A stretch of 47,325 bases of DNA, taken from contig SHVW01000007.1 in assembly GCA_009694085.1 (NCBI GenBank), forward strand, positions 1-47,325. Direction: 5' to 3'. Of the stretch, positions 38,587 through 47,325 are shown one piece after another (the first letter of the stretch is position 1; each line of letters starts with the position of its first letter). Made by a program: the position numbers and the translations under genes. Source of the stretch: Alphaproteobacteria bacterium (GTDB taxonomy: Bacteria; Pseudomonadota; Alphaproteobacteria; SHVW01). The notes below the pieces were generated by a model. It was not told the origin of the DNA. It did no database searches and was given only the letters and a program-made list of their open reading frames with translations.

Positions 38587-38716
38587 CGTGGGAATCGAGA
38601 CCCCGATCGTTTCGCTTGGTGACTTCGCGATCTGCCGGATAGCATCGTAGCCGCCCCGGGCGTAAACGGACAGGCCGGTCGGCGTGTTGGATAGACCGCG
38701 CGCAGGGCGACTGTCG

Positions 38717-39154
38717 TTACCGCCAGCCCAGATCGGCCGCCACCATCACCAGATACCCGTCTGGATCCTGCACGAACACCTCGCGCTGTCCGCTATCGCG
38801 GGCGCCGACCCGGCGCCAAACCTCACGTGAGCCCAGATAGAGCGGCCAGTTTCGCGTCGCCAGCGCCGCCAGCGCCGGTTCGATGTTGGTCACGTAAATC
38901 TGGAACATGACGCCTTGGCCGAGCGGATGAGCCATGCCGCCGGTCTCGAACCGGCCATTGCGCTGGCACAGCATGAGTTGGGCGCCCTCGGCGTGTTCGA
39001 GGTAGGCAAACCGTTCGGCCGGCCGCTCATAGGCGATCCGAAATCCCGGCAGGTCGCGCCAGAAGGCCAAGCTGGCCGCAATATCGGTGACGTGAAGCTC
39101 CGGTACCATCTTGGCCCAGCACGATTTGGGCGGTCCACCCTGCGCCTCAGTCAT
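38717..39154 (-). CDS. VOC-family (glyoxalase/bleomycin-resistance-like) protein
   Basis: VPELHVTDIAASLAFWRDLPGFRIAYERP; SGQREVFVQDPDGYLVMVAADLGWR. Confidence 0.9.
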   Translation of the reverse strand: MTEAQGGPPKSCWAKMVPELHVTDIAASLAFWRDLPGFRIAYERPAERFAYLEHAEGAQLMLCQRNGRFETGGMAHPLGQGVMFQIYVTNIEPALAALATRNWPLYLGSREVWRRVGARDSGQREVFVQDPDGYLVMVAADLGWR

Positions 39155-40466
39155 GACCTCGGCTTTTCGATGCTGCTTTCGGTGGCACCACGCGAACGCT
39201 CGTGATCTGGTTGCGCTGACGGCGTAGGATGCGGAAGCGGAAGCCGTGGAAGGTGAATTCTTGACCGACCACGGGAATTTGGCGCGCCTCGTGCAAGATC
39301 AAGCCGGCGACGGTAGCGGCCTCCTCGTCCGGCAAGTGCCAATCGAACTCGCGGTTGAGGTCGCGAATAGTTACGGTGCCGTCGACCGCGAACGTACCGT
39401 CGGGCTGGGCGCGCACGCCGGCCACGCGCTGGTCGCTTTCGTCGTCGATCTCGCCGACGATCTCTTCCAGGATATCCTCTAACGTCGCGATGCCCTTGAG
39501 CGAGCCGTATTCGTCGACTACCAGGGCGAAATGCTCGCGCCGTTGGCGAAAGGCAAGGAGCTGATCGAGCAGCGTCGTGGTCTCCGGGACGAACCAAGGT
39601 TTGGTAACGACCGCCGCAATCTCGATTTTGGCGACCTCGCCCGCGTGTTTGCGCATCTCGGCCAGCAGGCCCTTGGCGTAGAGCACGCCGATCACGTTGT
39701 CGGGCTCGCCGCGCCACAGCGGGATACGGCTGTATTGGCTCGATAGTACGTGGTCGATGATCGCCGTCGCGGGTTCGTCGGCATCGATCATAACGACGTT
39801 GGAGCGGTGGGTCATGATCTCGCCGACCTCGACATCGGCCAGATCGAGGATCGAGCGTAGCATGCGCCGCTCTTCCCGCTCGTCTCCGACGGGCCCGGCG
39901 TGCAAATCGATGGCGCCGCGCAGCTCCTCTTCGCGCTGTTCGACTCGGTCGCCTGCGCGCAGACGCACGCCGGCGAGCCGAAGTGCCATGCGCACGACGG
40001 TCTGAACGGCCCGCGTCGCCGGCCCGAGCACGATGCCGGACGTGCGGATGATCGGTGCCAGCCACAGCACCACCCGGTCGGCGTTGTTGAGGGCATAGAT
40101 CTTGGGCGCGACTTCGGCGAAAACCACGACGAGCACGGTCATGACCACGGTCGCATAGGCGATGCCGGCGTCGCCGAATAATGCGATCAGCACGCCGGTC
40201 GCGATCGCGCTGGCCAAGATGTTGACGATGTTGTTGCCGAGCAGCATGGCACCGATGAGCTGCTCGGAATTATCCAGCAGGCGTTTGACCAGATTGGCGC
40301 GTCGCTTGCCGTGCTTGGCAAGTTGGTGGATGCGCGGGCGCGAGGCGGCAGTCAGCGCCGTTTCTCCGGCCGAGAAAAAGGCCGAAATCACGATCAATAG
40401 AACGATCGCCAGGGCCGGCAGCCAGAGCGGCCATTCCGGGTCGTACAGGTCGAGTTGAATTTCCAT
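39147..40466 (-). CDS. HlyC/CorC (CNNM + tandem CBS) family membrane protein
   Basis: ISAFFSAGETALTAASRPRIHQLAK; DUF21-like TM region, CBS domains (IMTHRSNVVMIDADEP), VVDEYGSLKGIATLEDILEEIVGEIDDESD. Confidence 0.92.
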   Translation of the reverse strand: MEIQLDLYDPEWPLWLPALAIVLLIVISAFFSAGETALTAASRPRIHQLAKHGKRRANLVKRLLDNSEQLIGAMLLGNNIVNILASAIATGVLIALFGDAGIAYATVVMTVLVVVFAEVAPKIYALNNADRVVLWLAPIIRTSGIVLGPATRAVQTVVRMALRLAGVRLRAGDRVEQREEELRGAIDLHAGPVGDEREERRMLRSILDLADVEVGEIMTHRSNVVMIDADEPATAIIDHVLSSQYSRIPLWRGEPDNVIGVLYAKGLLAEMRKHAGEVAKIEIAAVVTKPWFVPETTTLLDQLLAFRQRREHFALVVDEYGSLKGIATLEDILEEIVGEIDDESDQRVAGVRAQPDGTFAVDGTVTIRDLNREFDWHLPDEEAATVAGLILHEARQIPVVGQEFTFHGFRFRILRRQRNQITSVRVVPPKAASKSRGHD

Positions 40467-40479
40467 GGCGCCGGCCCGC

Positions 40480-41601
40480 TCAGGCCGCGGCCGCTTCGGC
40501 CAACATGGCGCGTACCTCGGCGGTCGCCACGTCGTGGGCCAGGAAAGCATCGCCGATGGCGCGGGCAAGCACGAAGGCAATGCGGCCGTCGCGCACCTTC
40601 TTATCTCGTCCCATATGGTCGATGAGCCGGTCCGGGTCCCAGGTCCGCCGCTCCAGATCGGCCAAATCGGCGGGCAAACCGATGGCGGCGAGGTGCCGGC
40701 GCAGCCGGGCGGCATGGTCGAGCGCACACAGGCCGAGCCGAGCCGACAGATCGAACGCCATAACCATGCCGACCGCGACCGCCTCGCCATGCAGCAATTC
40801 GCCGCCGAAGCCGGTCTCCGCCTCCAGCGCGTGACCAAAGGTGTGACCCAAATTGAGCAGGGCGCGCCGGCCCTCTTCGCGCTCGTCCTCGGCGACGATG
40901 GCGGCCTTGGCGCGCACACTGGTGACGACCGCATGCCGCCGTGCCGCCGCGTCGCCCTCGATGACCCTGGCGCCATGGCCTTCGCACCAGGCGAAGAAGG
41001 CGGCATCGCCGATCAGCCCATACTTGACGGCTTCGGCGTAGCCGGCCAAGCGGTCGCGCCGGGGCAGCGTGTCGAGCGCCCCGGTATCGCACAGCACGAG
41101 GCGCGGCTGATAGAATGCACCGATCAGGTTCTTGCCCTCGGCGGTATCGATCCCGGTTTTGCCGCCGACCGAGCTATCGACTTGGGCCAGCAGGGTGGTC
41201 GGCACCTGGATGAAATCGACGCCGCGCAGCAACAGGCTGGCGGCGAGCCCAGTCAAATCGCCGATCACGCCGCCGCCGAGCGCCATCAGGGCGGTACGCC
41301 GCTCCGGCTTGCGTGCGAGCAATTCGGTCAGAAGTTGCTGGAGATGGGCAAAATCCTTGGTCTGTTCGCCCGGCGGCAGGATGATATGGTCGTGGGCGAT
41401 ACCGGCGTCGCCGAGGGCGCGTAACAGGCCGTCGAGATGGTGGGTCGCGACGTTGCGGTCGGTCACCACAATGACCCGCCGCTGGCGTAGCACGGGCGCG
41501 ATAAGCTCGCCCGCTGCCGCAATCAGGCCCGGCCCAACCATCACCTCATAACCGCGTTCGCCAAGGCCGACTCGAACGCACTCGATTGCGGTGGCACTCA
41601 T
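40480..41601 (-). CDS. aroB: 3-dehydroquinate synthase
   Basis: [79 protein letters not shown]. Confidence 0.97.
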   Translation of the reverse strand: MSATAIECVRVGLGERGYEVMVGPGLIAAAGELIAPVLRQRRVIVVTDRNVATHHLDGLLRALGDAGIAHDHIILPPGEQTKDFAHLQQLLTELLARKPERRTALMALGGGVIGDLTGLAASLLLRGVDFIQVPTTLLAQVDSSVGGKTGIDTAEGKNLIGAFYQPRLVLCDTGALDTLPRRDRLAGYAEAVKYGLIGDAAFFAWCEGHGARVIEGDAAARRHAVVTSVRAKAAIVAEDEREEGRRALLNLGHTFGHALEAETGFGGELLHGEAVAVGMVMAFDLSARLGLCALDHAARLRRHLAAIGLPADLADLERRTWDPDRLIDHMGRDKKVRDGRIAFVLARAIGDAFLAHDVATAEVRAMLAEAAAA

Positions 41602-42176
41602 CCCGCCGCCGATTCGACCGGCGTCGGGGCATCGTGGCGGCGGAGCGCATCGATGACACGGTCGACCATTTCTTCCGGCGGGCCCGAGCCCGAGTCGACA
41701 CAGATTTCGGCCGCGGCATAGACGGGATAACGATCGGTCATGAGTTTTTGGAGAATTTCGCGCGGGTCGCCCTTTTTCAGCAGTGGGCGATTCTGACGGC
41801 GCACGGTGCGCTCAACCAGTAAATCCAGATCCGCCCTGAGCCAAACCGAGATACCACGGGCGGCGATCTCTGCGCGAGTTTGGCTGTCTATGAAGGCGCC
41901 ACCGCCGGTCGCCAGCACATGGGGCGGGCGTTCCAGCAGGCGCTGGATCACGCGGCGCTCGCCGTCGCGGAAATGAGCCTCGCCATGGCGTTGGAAGATT
42001 TCCTCGATGGTACAGCCAGCGGCCAGTTCGATTTCCTGGTCGGCATCGATAAAAGCCAAGCCCAGGCGCTGGGCCAGGCGGCGACCGATCGCCGACTTGC
42101 CCGCGCCCATCAAACCGACAAGGACGACGGTCCGGGGTATGGTCAATTCGATGGGGGAGATCATGCCGCTCGTCAA
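41598..42176 (-). CDS. aroK: shikimate kinase
   Basis: [58 protein letters not shown] overlap with aroB. Confidence 0.95.
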   Translation of the reverse strand: MTSGMISPIELTIPRTVVLVGLMGAGKSAIGRRLAQRLGLAFIDADQEIELAAGCTIEEIFQRHGEAHFRDGERRVIQRLLERPPHVLATGGGAFIDSQTRAEIAARGISVWLRADLDLLVERTVRRQNRPLLKKGDPREILQKLMTDRYPVYAAAEICVDSGSGPPEEMVDRVIDALRRHDAPTPVESAAG

Positions 42177-42340
42177 CTCTCGCGCAAAATCGTAGTCGGA
42201 AGGGCTGGCCGGCGTTGAAAGCCGAGCCCGGCGGCGCTAGACTGCCGCACATTCGCCATGTACGGAGTTTAGCATAAGGCTTCGGGACTGTCGCAAGCGC
42301 CTGGCCGGAGACGTCCGGCGGCGATTTTGAGGAATCCGGC

Positions 42341-42481
42341 ATGAACAAGACGCTCGCTGTTACCCTTGCTGTCATTGTTTTGGTGGTCGGGGGTATCGTT
42401 GCCTTTCTCGCGAGCTGGCAGATTCCGGCACCCTCGGCGGTGGTGGAAATCGTCATTCCGTATGATCGATTTGCGCGTTAG
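42341..42481 (+). CDS. 46-aa single-TM membrane protein (not in supplied ORF track)
   Basis: MNKTLAVTLAVIVLVVGGIVAFLASWQIPAPSAVVEIVIPYDRFAR*; overlaps the start of the next gene by 20 nt. Confidence 0.7.
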   Translation: MNKTLAVTLAVIVLVVGGIVAFLASWQIPAPSAVVEIVIPYDRFAR

Positions 42482-44273
42482 GTCGCCGCGACCGGTTGGA
42501 CTGGCGGCGCTTGCGCTGGCGTTTCTGCTTGCCTTGCCCCTAACTGCGCAGGTCGGGCCGCCCGTGCGGCTTGGCCCACCCGTACAAACCGCTCCCCTCG
42601 CTCCGGCAACCCCATCCGTCGCGCCGCCTTCGCCGTCCGCACCCGTCGGTCGGGTTGCGGCACCGGCCATCCAGGTCGATCAGCTCCGCGCCGTCGACGT
42701 CGATAGCATGGGCGTGCTCGATGATGCTCAGGGCGGCCTCGGCGTCGATATGTGGAAAGGCACGCGGCGCGCTCATATCGAGCGGCTTCTGACGCGCCTG
42801 CCGGCGGCGCCGTCCTCCCTGGTGCTGCGCGATCTTCAGCGCCGGCTGCTGCTCGGCGTGGCCGGGGCGCCCGAGGGCGAGGGGGCCACGGGCAACGCGG
42901 CCGAAGGCCAACTTGTCGCCTTGCGCGTGGATCGTCTGGCCGCCATGGGCGAGGAGCGGGGATTGGCGGCGCTTTTGGACGCCGTGCCGGCCCGGCTTGC
43001 CAACGAGCCGATCGCGCGCGCGCGCATCGATGCGGCCTGGCTGGCCGGCGACGCGGCCGGTGCCTGCGCCAATGTCCAGCGTGCGGCACCGGGTCATGGC
43101 GGCGCTTATTGGCAGAAAGCCGAAGTGTTCTGCCAGGCCGCTGCTGGCGAGCGCGCACCGGCGGAAACCGGACTGCGGCTGCTTCAGGAACAACGTCTCA
43201 TCGACGATCCTGCCTTCGGCCTTTTGATCGAGGCGATCAACGGCAATGCCCGCATCAAGATCGACAAAGTGGCGCGCCTGGATGCCATGTTGCTCGCCAT
43301 GCTCCGCACGGCCAAGCGCACCGTGCCCGCCGATACCGCGCGCACGGCCACGCCCGGCGTGCTCGCCGCTTTGGCCCAGGGCGCCGCGGCCGAGACCAAT
43401 TTCAGGCTGGCCGCCGCCGAGCGGGCGTTTGCCGCAGGCGCGCTCGCCCGCGAGACTTTGATCGATATCTACAAGACCGTAAGCCTACCGACCGATGCCA
43501 TCGCCAACGCCATGCAACGCGCCGAGGCCGGCGATCCCGCGCTCAGTCAGGCACTGCTTCATCGTGCGCTTGCGATTCAAACCACACCAGCCGAACGCGT
43601 GCGCCTGATCGAGAAGGCGGCCCAGATCGCACGCAAGCGCGGGAACTATGTCGCTGCCGCGCGCGCGCTGGCACCGGTGCTGGCCGAACTCAGGCCCGCC
43701 CCCGAACTGGCTGGCTTCGCCCATGAGGCCGCGCGCATCTTCTATGCTGCCGGCCAGATCAACAGCGCCCATGCTTGGTACGAGCTGGCGCGCACCCAGG
43801 CCGGACGTACGCCGGAGGCCGCCCAAGCGACGACCGCCCTGTGGCCGTTGGCGCGCTTGGCCGAGGGCGACATTGCAGGGCCCTGGGAAGATGGGCGGCT
43901 GACCGCCTGGTTCGACGTCGAACTCAAGCGCGACGGCACGAAGGCGATCGAGCGCGCGACTACCCTCTATAGTCTGCTCGATGCAGTCGGCGAGCCCGTC
44001 ACGGGCGAGGCGTGGCGCGAGTTGCTCCACGGCGCCGAGCGGGCCAGTACGGCCATGCCGTCGCCGGCGCTGTGGCGCGTCTTCGGCGACGCTGCGGAAA
44101 GCCGGCGCGTGGGCGAGACCGTCTTGCTCGCCGCCTTGTCGCTCGGCGATCTGCCGCTCGATCAGGCGAGCCCGATGCTGCTGCACGGGCTGATCACCAA
44201 TCTTCGCCTGGTCGGGCTGGACGCCGAGGCGCGCGCGCTGGCGCTCGAGGCGGCGCTCGCCGCCGGGCTCTGA
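42462..44273 (+). CDS. secreted TPR-like helical repeat protein
   Basis: Signal peptide, Pro-rich linker, then long alpha-helical Ala/Leu-rich repeats; ATG 42462 in frame with ORF 42366..44273. Confidence 0.7.
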   Translation: MIDLRVRSPRPVGLAALALAFLLALPLTAQVGPPVRLGPPVQTAPLAPATPSVAPPSPSAPVGRVAAPAIQVDQLRAVDVDSMGVLDDAQGGLGVDMWKGTRRAHIERLLTRLPAAPSSLVLRDLQRRLLLGVAGAPEGEGATGNAAEGQLVALRVDRLAAMGEERGLAALLDAVPARLANEPIARARIDAAWLAGDAAGACANVQRAAPGHGGAYWQKAEVFCQAAAGERAPAETGLRLLQEQRLIDDPAFGLLIEAINGNARIKIDKVARLDAMLLAMLRTAKRTVPADTARTATPGVLAALAQGAAAETNFRLAAAERAFAAGALARETLIDIYKTVSLPTDAIANAMQRAEAGDPALSQALLHRALAIQTTPAERVRLIEKAAQIARKRGNYVAAARALAPVLAELRPAPELAGFAHEAARIFYAAGQINSAHAWYELARTQAGRTPEAAQATTALWPLARLAEGDIAGPWEDGRLTAWFDVELKRDGTKAIERATTLYSLLDAVGEPVTGEAWRELLHGAERASTAMPSPALWRVFGDAAESRRVGETVLLAALSLGDLPLDQASPMLLHGLITNLRLVGLDAEARALALEAALAAGL

Positions 44274-44281
44274 TCCCTCGC

Positions 44282-45220
44282 GTGGCCCGCGCGCGCCAGG
44301 TCGAGGCCTTTCTGGAGATGCTAGCGGCCGAACGCGGTGCGAGCCGGAATACGCGCGACGCCTATGGTCGCGATCTCGACGATTTTGCGGTGTTTCTGAG
44401 GGCGCGTGCGGTCGATATGGTCGGCGCCTCCGGTACCGACGTTGCGGCCTATATGGCCGGATTGAATCAGCGCGCCATGGCGCCGCGAACGGCGGCACGG
44501 CGGCTATCGGCACTGCGCCAATATCATCGTTTTCTATGCGCGGAGAAACTTCGCGACGACGACCCCTGCACCTTGATCGATGCGCCGCGCCAGGGGCGCC
44601 CGCTGCCCAAGATCCTGGCCGAGACCGAGGTTGCCGCTCTCCTTGGCGCCGCCCACGACACGCCTGGCGTCGAAGGCTTGCGGCTGAGCGCTCTGCTTGA
44701 GTTGTTATACGCCACGGGCTTGCGCGTATCTGAGCTGGTCGGCTTGCCGCTCGCCACGGTCCAGCGCGACACCGGTTTCCTCATCGTGCGCGGCAAGGGA
44801 TCGAAGGAACGGTTGGTGCCGCTGACCGATGCCGCACGCGCCGCGATCAAGGCCTGGCTGGCCGCGCGCGCCGCAGTTTTGCCGCCGGATCGGCCTTCGA
44901 AATGGCTGTTCCCCTCGCGCGGCCGGCAGGGACACCTGACCCGCCATCGCTTCGCCCAGCAGCTCAAGGAACTCGCCACGCGAGCCGGTCTCGATCACCG
45001 GCGATTGTCGCCCCATGTGGTGCGCCACGCCTTTGCCACCCACCTGCTCGATCACGGCGCCGATCTGCGCGCAGTGCAGCAGATGCTTGGCCATGCCGAC
45101 ATCAGCACAACCCAGATCTATACCCATGTCGCCGGCGACCGGCTGCGCAGCTTGGTTGAACAGCATCATCCACTGGCCCGGTCGGCGAAGGCTGCGAAGG
45201 GGCGGGCGGTGAAGGACTGA
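44282..45220 (+). CDS. xerD: site-specific tyrosine recombinase XerD-like
   Basis: YATGLRVSELVGL, HVVRHAFATHLLDHGADLRAVQQMLGHADISTTQIYTHV catalytic R-H-R-H-Y; GTG start. Confidence 0.93.
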   Translation: MARARQVEAFLEMLAAERGASRNTRDAYGRDLDDFAVFLRARAVDMVGASGTDVAAYMAGLNQRAMAPRTAARRLSALRQYHRFLCAEKLRDDDPCTLIDAPRQGRPLPKILAETEVAALLGAAHDTPGVEGLRLSALLELLYATGLRVSELVGLPLATVQRDTGFLIVRGKGSKERLVPLTDAARAAIKAWLAARAAVLPPDRPSKWLFPSRGRQGHLTRHRFAQQLKELATRAGLDHRRLSPHVVRHAFATHLLDHGADLRAVQQMLGHADISTTQIYTHVAGDRLRSLVEQHHPLARSAKAAKGRAVKD

Positions 45221-45315
45221 GTGCTTGCACGATGTGGCTGTATCGGCGGCTTCGGCGTTCCAAGTAGCCTGCCGCTTGACAATTGCTGCGCTGCACCTTA
45301 AGTAGAAACCGTATA

Positions 45316-45347
45316 ATGGAAATTATTTCCATGATATGGAAATTCCA
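45316..45347. promoter_or_regulatory. three ATGGAAAT-type half-sites (ATGGAAAT-T-ATTTCCAT-GAT-ATGGAAATTCCA) upstream of malyl-CoA-lyase-like gene
   Basis: 8-bp perfect inverted repeat with 1-nt spacer and a second 8-bp inverted repeat with 3-nt spacer sharing the central half-site. Confidence 0.65.
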
Positions 45348-45375
45348 GCAGGAAAAGAGATAAAGGGTTAAAATC

Positions 45376-46359
45376 ATGAGCTTCTTCACCGTCGAACCCG
45401 CCACGCCCCGTCTCAACCGTAGCGAACTCGCGGTTCCCGGCACCAATCCCAAACTGTTTGAAAAGGCGGCAGCGGCGCCGGTCGACATCATCTTCCTCGA
45501 CCTCGAGGACGCGGTGGCGCCGGACGAGAAGGAGCAGGCACGCAAGAACATTATTCAAGGGCTGAACGAGGTCGATTGGCGCGGCAAGACCATGTCGGTG
45601 CGCATCAACGGTCTCGATACCCATTACATGTATCGCGACGTCGTCGATGTGGTGGAGCAGGCCGGGCACAAGCTCGATCTAATCATGATTCCCAAAGTTG
45701 GGACTGCCGCCGATGTCTATGCGCTCGACATGCTGGTGACTCAGATTCAAACAGCCAAACGCCAGCCCAAGCGCATTGGGTTCGAGCTGATCATCGAAAC
45801 CGCGCTCGGCATGATGAACATCGACGCCATCGCGGGCGCCAGCAAGCGCAATGAATCCCTCAGCTTCGGGGTGGCCGACTATTCCGCCTCGACCAAGGCG
45901 CGCACCACCAATATCGGCGGCGCCAATCCCGACTACGCCGTGTTGACCGACAAGGACGGCGCCGGTAATCGCGCCGCCCATTGGGGCGACATGTGGCACT
46001 ACGCCTTGAACCGCCTGGTGGTGGCGGCGCGCGCCAATGGGCTTCGCCCGCTCGACGGGCCGTTCGGCGATTTCTCCGACGCCGAAGGTTACAAGTCGTC
46101 AGCTCGCCGCGCCGCGGTGCTCGGCTGCGAGGGCAAATGGGCGATCCATCCGAGCCAGGTGGCGCTTGCCAACGAGGTGTTCAGCCCGGCGGAAGCGGAA
46201 CTGACCAAGGCCCGCCGCGTGATCGCCGCCATGGAGCAGGCCCAGCGCGAAGGCAAGGGCGCGGTGGCCCTCGACGGTAGGCTGATCGATATCGCGTCGA
46301 TTCGGCAAGCCGAGGTGATGGTCAAGAAGGCGGAGATGATCGCGGGGCAGGGGCGATAG
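45376..46359 (+). CDS. HpcH/HpaI-family CoA-ester lyase (L-malyl-CoA/beta-methylmalyl-CoA lyase-like)
   Basis: RSELAVPGTNPKLFEKAAAAPVDIIFLDLEDAVAPDEKEQAR; IGFELIIETALGMMNI; GCEGKWAIHPSQVALANEVFSP. Confidence 0.92.
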   Translation: MSFFTVEPATPRLNRSELAVPGTNPKLFEKAAAAPVDIIFLDLEDAVAPDEKEQARKNIIQGLNEVDWRGKTMSVRINGLDTHYMYRDVVDVVEQAGHKLDLIMIPKVGTAADVYALDMLVTQIQTAKRQPKRIGFELIIETALGMMNIDAIAGASKRNESLSFGVADYSASTKARTTNIGGANPDYAVLTDKDGAGNRAAHWGDMWHYALNRLVVAARANGLRPLDGPFGDFSDAEGYKSSARRAAVLGCEGKWAIHPSQVALANEVFSPAEAELTKARRVIAAMEQAQREGKGAVALDGRLIDIASIRQAEVMVKKAEMIAGQGR

Positions 46360-46408
46360 CCGGTCGGGGGTATTTTCGGTCTAGGGAGAAGTAACCCCTA
46401 ATTTTACC

Positions 46409-47158
46409 CTACCCTTTTAGTGCAAGAACCAAATCGGCACGATCGGCTAAGCAGGCGACATAGTTGCCGCCGATAAAGGTTTCATCGGTGACGGTGTAAT
46501 TTTTGAAATCGACACAATCCGGATAAAGACGTCCAAGAACATAGCCCGACACCGAGAAAAAGCCGTGCATGTCCGCCAATAGCCAACGGCTACTTACGTT
46601 GGCGGGGCCATATTCGAGTTGAACAACGTCGATGGCCCGACGACGAAAAGCCTCGGCAAATCCATCGATTGCGAATTTCTCGGCGCCCTCGGTGTCAATC
46701 TTGAGCAGATTGATACGCTCCACGCCTCGCGCCGCCATATAGGCGTCACCGGTCGTGGCACGAACCGTTATCACCGGGGCTTTGTTTCTTGCGGGCCAGA
46801 TGCTGGTGTATTCGCTGCTCGCGGCATTCAAATGCAAGCGTAGTTGGCACGCTCGGTCAAACAGGCCATGAATATTGACGGTCAAGCGGCTCTCTCCGGC
46901 GAAGCGAGACTCGAACCGTGCTGCGATATCCGGAGCGGGTTCGAAGGCATCAACGATGGCCTTGCTTGCCGTAGATAGAACCAGGGCGGTCCAATTGCCC
47001 TCGTTGGCGCCAACGTCAAAGACCCGAACTAGATCGGACGCCAACCTACCGATCAGCCATGCTTCGCCGTTGCTTTTCGCATTGTAGTTCCAGTTGAGTG
47101 CATTCATGTAAATCAGTCGAGCGAGATTGCGAAAAACGACACGATCTTCGTGCGACAT
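46409..47158 (-). CDS. FkbM-family methyltransferase
   Basis: VFDVGANEGNWTALVLS...VDAFEPAPDIAARFE...INLLKIDTEGAEKFAIDGF. Confidence 0.88.
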   Translation of the reverse strand: MSHEDRVVFRNLARLIYMNALNWNYNAKSNGEAWLIGRLASDLVRVFDVGANEGNWTALVLSTASKAIVDAFEPAPDIAARFESRFAGESRLTVNIHGLFDRACQLRLHLNAASSEYTSIWPARNKAPVITVRATTGDAYMAARGVERINLLKIDTEGAEKFAIDGFAEAFRRRAIDVVQLEYGPANVSSRWLLADMHGFFSVSGYVLGRLYPDCVDFKNYTVTDETFIGGNYVACLADRADLVLALKG

Positions 47159-47165
47159 CTCGCGC

Positions 47166-47325
47166 TGAGCTGGTCTTGGAAAATCGGACAGGGGGTTAAG
47201 GTGTATTCCGCCGGCTAACGGAGGGATGCGACATGACGACGCGACGACGGTTTACGGGCGATTTCAAGGCTCGTGTGGCGCTGGAAGCATTGCGGGGCGA
47301 CAAGACGGTTCAGGAGATCGCGTCC
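47166..47325 (+). mobile_element. left end of an IS3-family-like insertion sequence, truncated by window; OrfA (helix-turn-helix) starts at 47233
   Basis: TGAGCTGGTCTTGGAAAATCGGACAGGG terminal sequence followed by ATG: MTTRRRFTGDFKARVALEALRGDKTVQEIAS, a typical IS3 OrfA N-terminus. Confidence 0.75.

Noticed and set aside
45276-45317. TTGACA (45276) with TATAAT (45312) as a sigma70 promoter
   Set aside because: Both hexamers are consensus-like but separated by 30 nt, incompatible with normal 16-18-nt spacing; the true -10 is unclear.

Overview
GC-rich chromosomal window, probably alphaproteobacterial (Rhodospirillales-like; inferred from gene families and gene order, not from a search). It is dense with protein-coding operons. 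I found no tRNA, rRNA or CRISPR array. Main blocks: (1) a 5'-truncated aromatic-amino-acid-lyase-like gene whose MIO-forming and other catalytic positions appear substituted; (2) two large paralogous FAD-oxidoreductase/GcvT (DMGDH/SarDH-like) genes, each beside a small gene; (3) an AMP nucleosidase gene broken by a frameshift plus an in-frame stop; (4) a Ni/Co transporter + DUF1007 pair near a non-pyrrolysine MttB-like methyltransferase and a TRAP transporter; (5) a PrlF/YhaV toxin-antitoxin pair with a perfect 18-bp palindrome in its promoter; (6) a RidA-like protein with a histone-H1-like tail, and AroQ; (7) a probably lesioned gene encoding a PilZ-like C-terminus; (8) a long-form dCTP deaminase and, on the minus strand, a compact 2OG-Fe(II) oxygenase - URC1 - URC4 - upp operon (the incompletely understood URC uracil-catabolic pathway), divergent from a branched-chain-type ABC transporter cluster containing a PuuE/PgdA-like deacetylase; (9) the xerD / aroK-aroB-CorC neighbourhood with an unlisted 46-aa membrane ORF; (10) a malyl-CoA-lyase-like gene behind an array of ATGGAAAT half-sites; (11) a lower-GC FkbM methyltransferase abutting an IS3-type element cut by the window end. 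The best candidate for an under-described system is the oxygenase-URC operon with its divergent transporter/amidohydrolase cluster. All family assignments come from reading protein motifs, with no database search.
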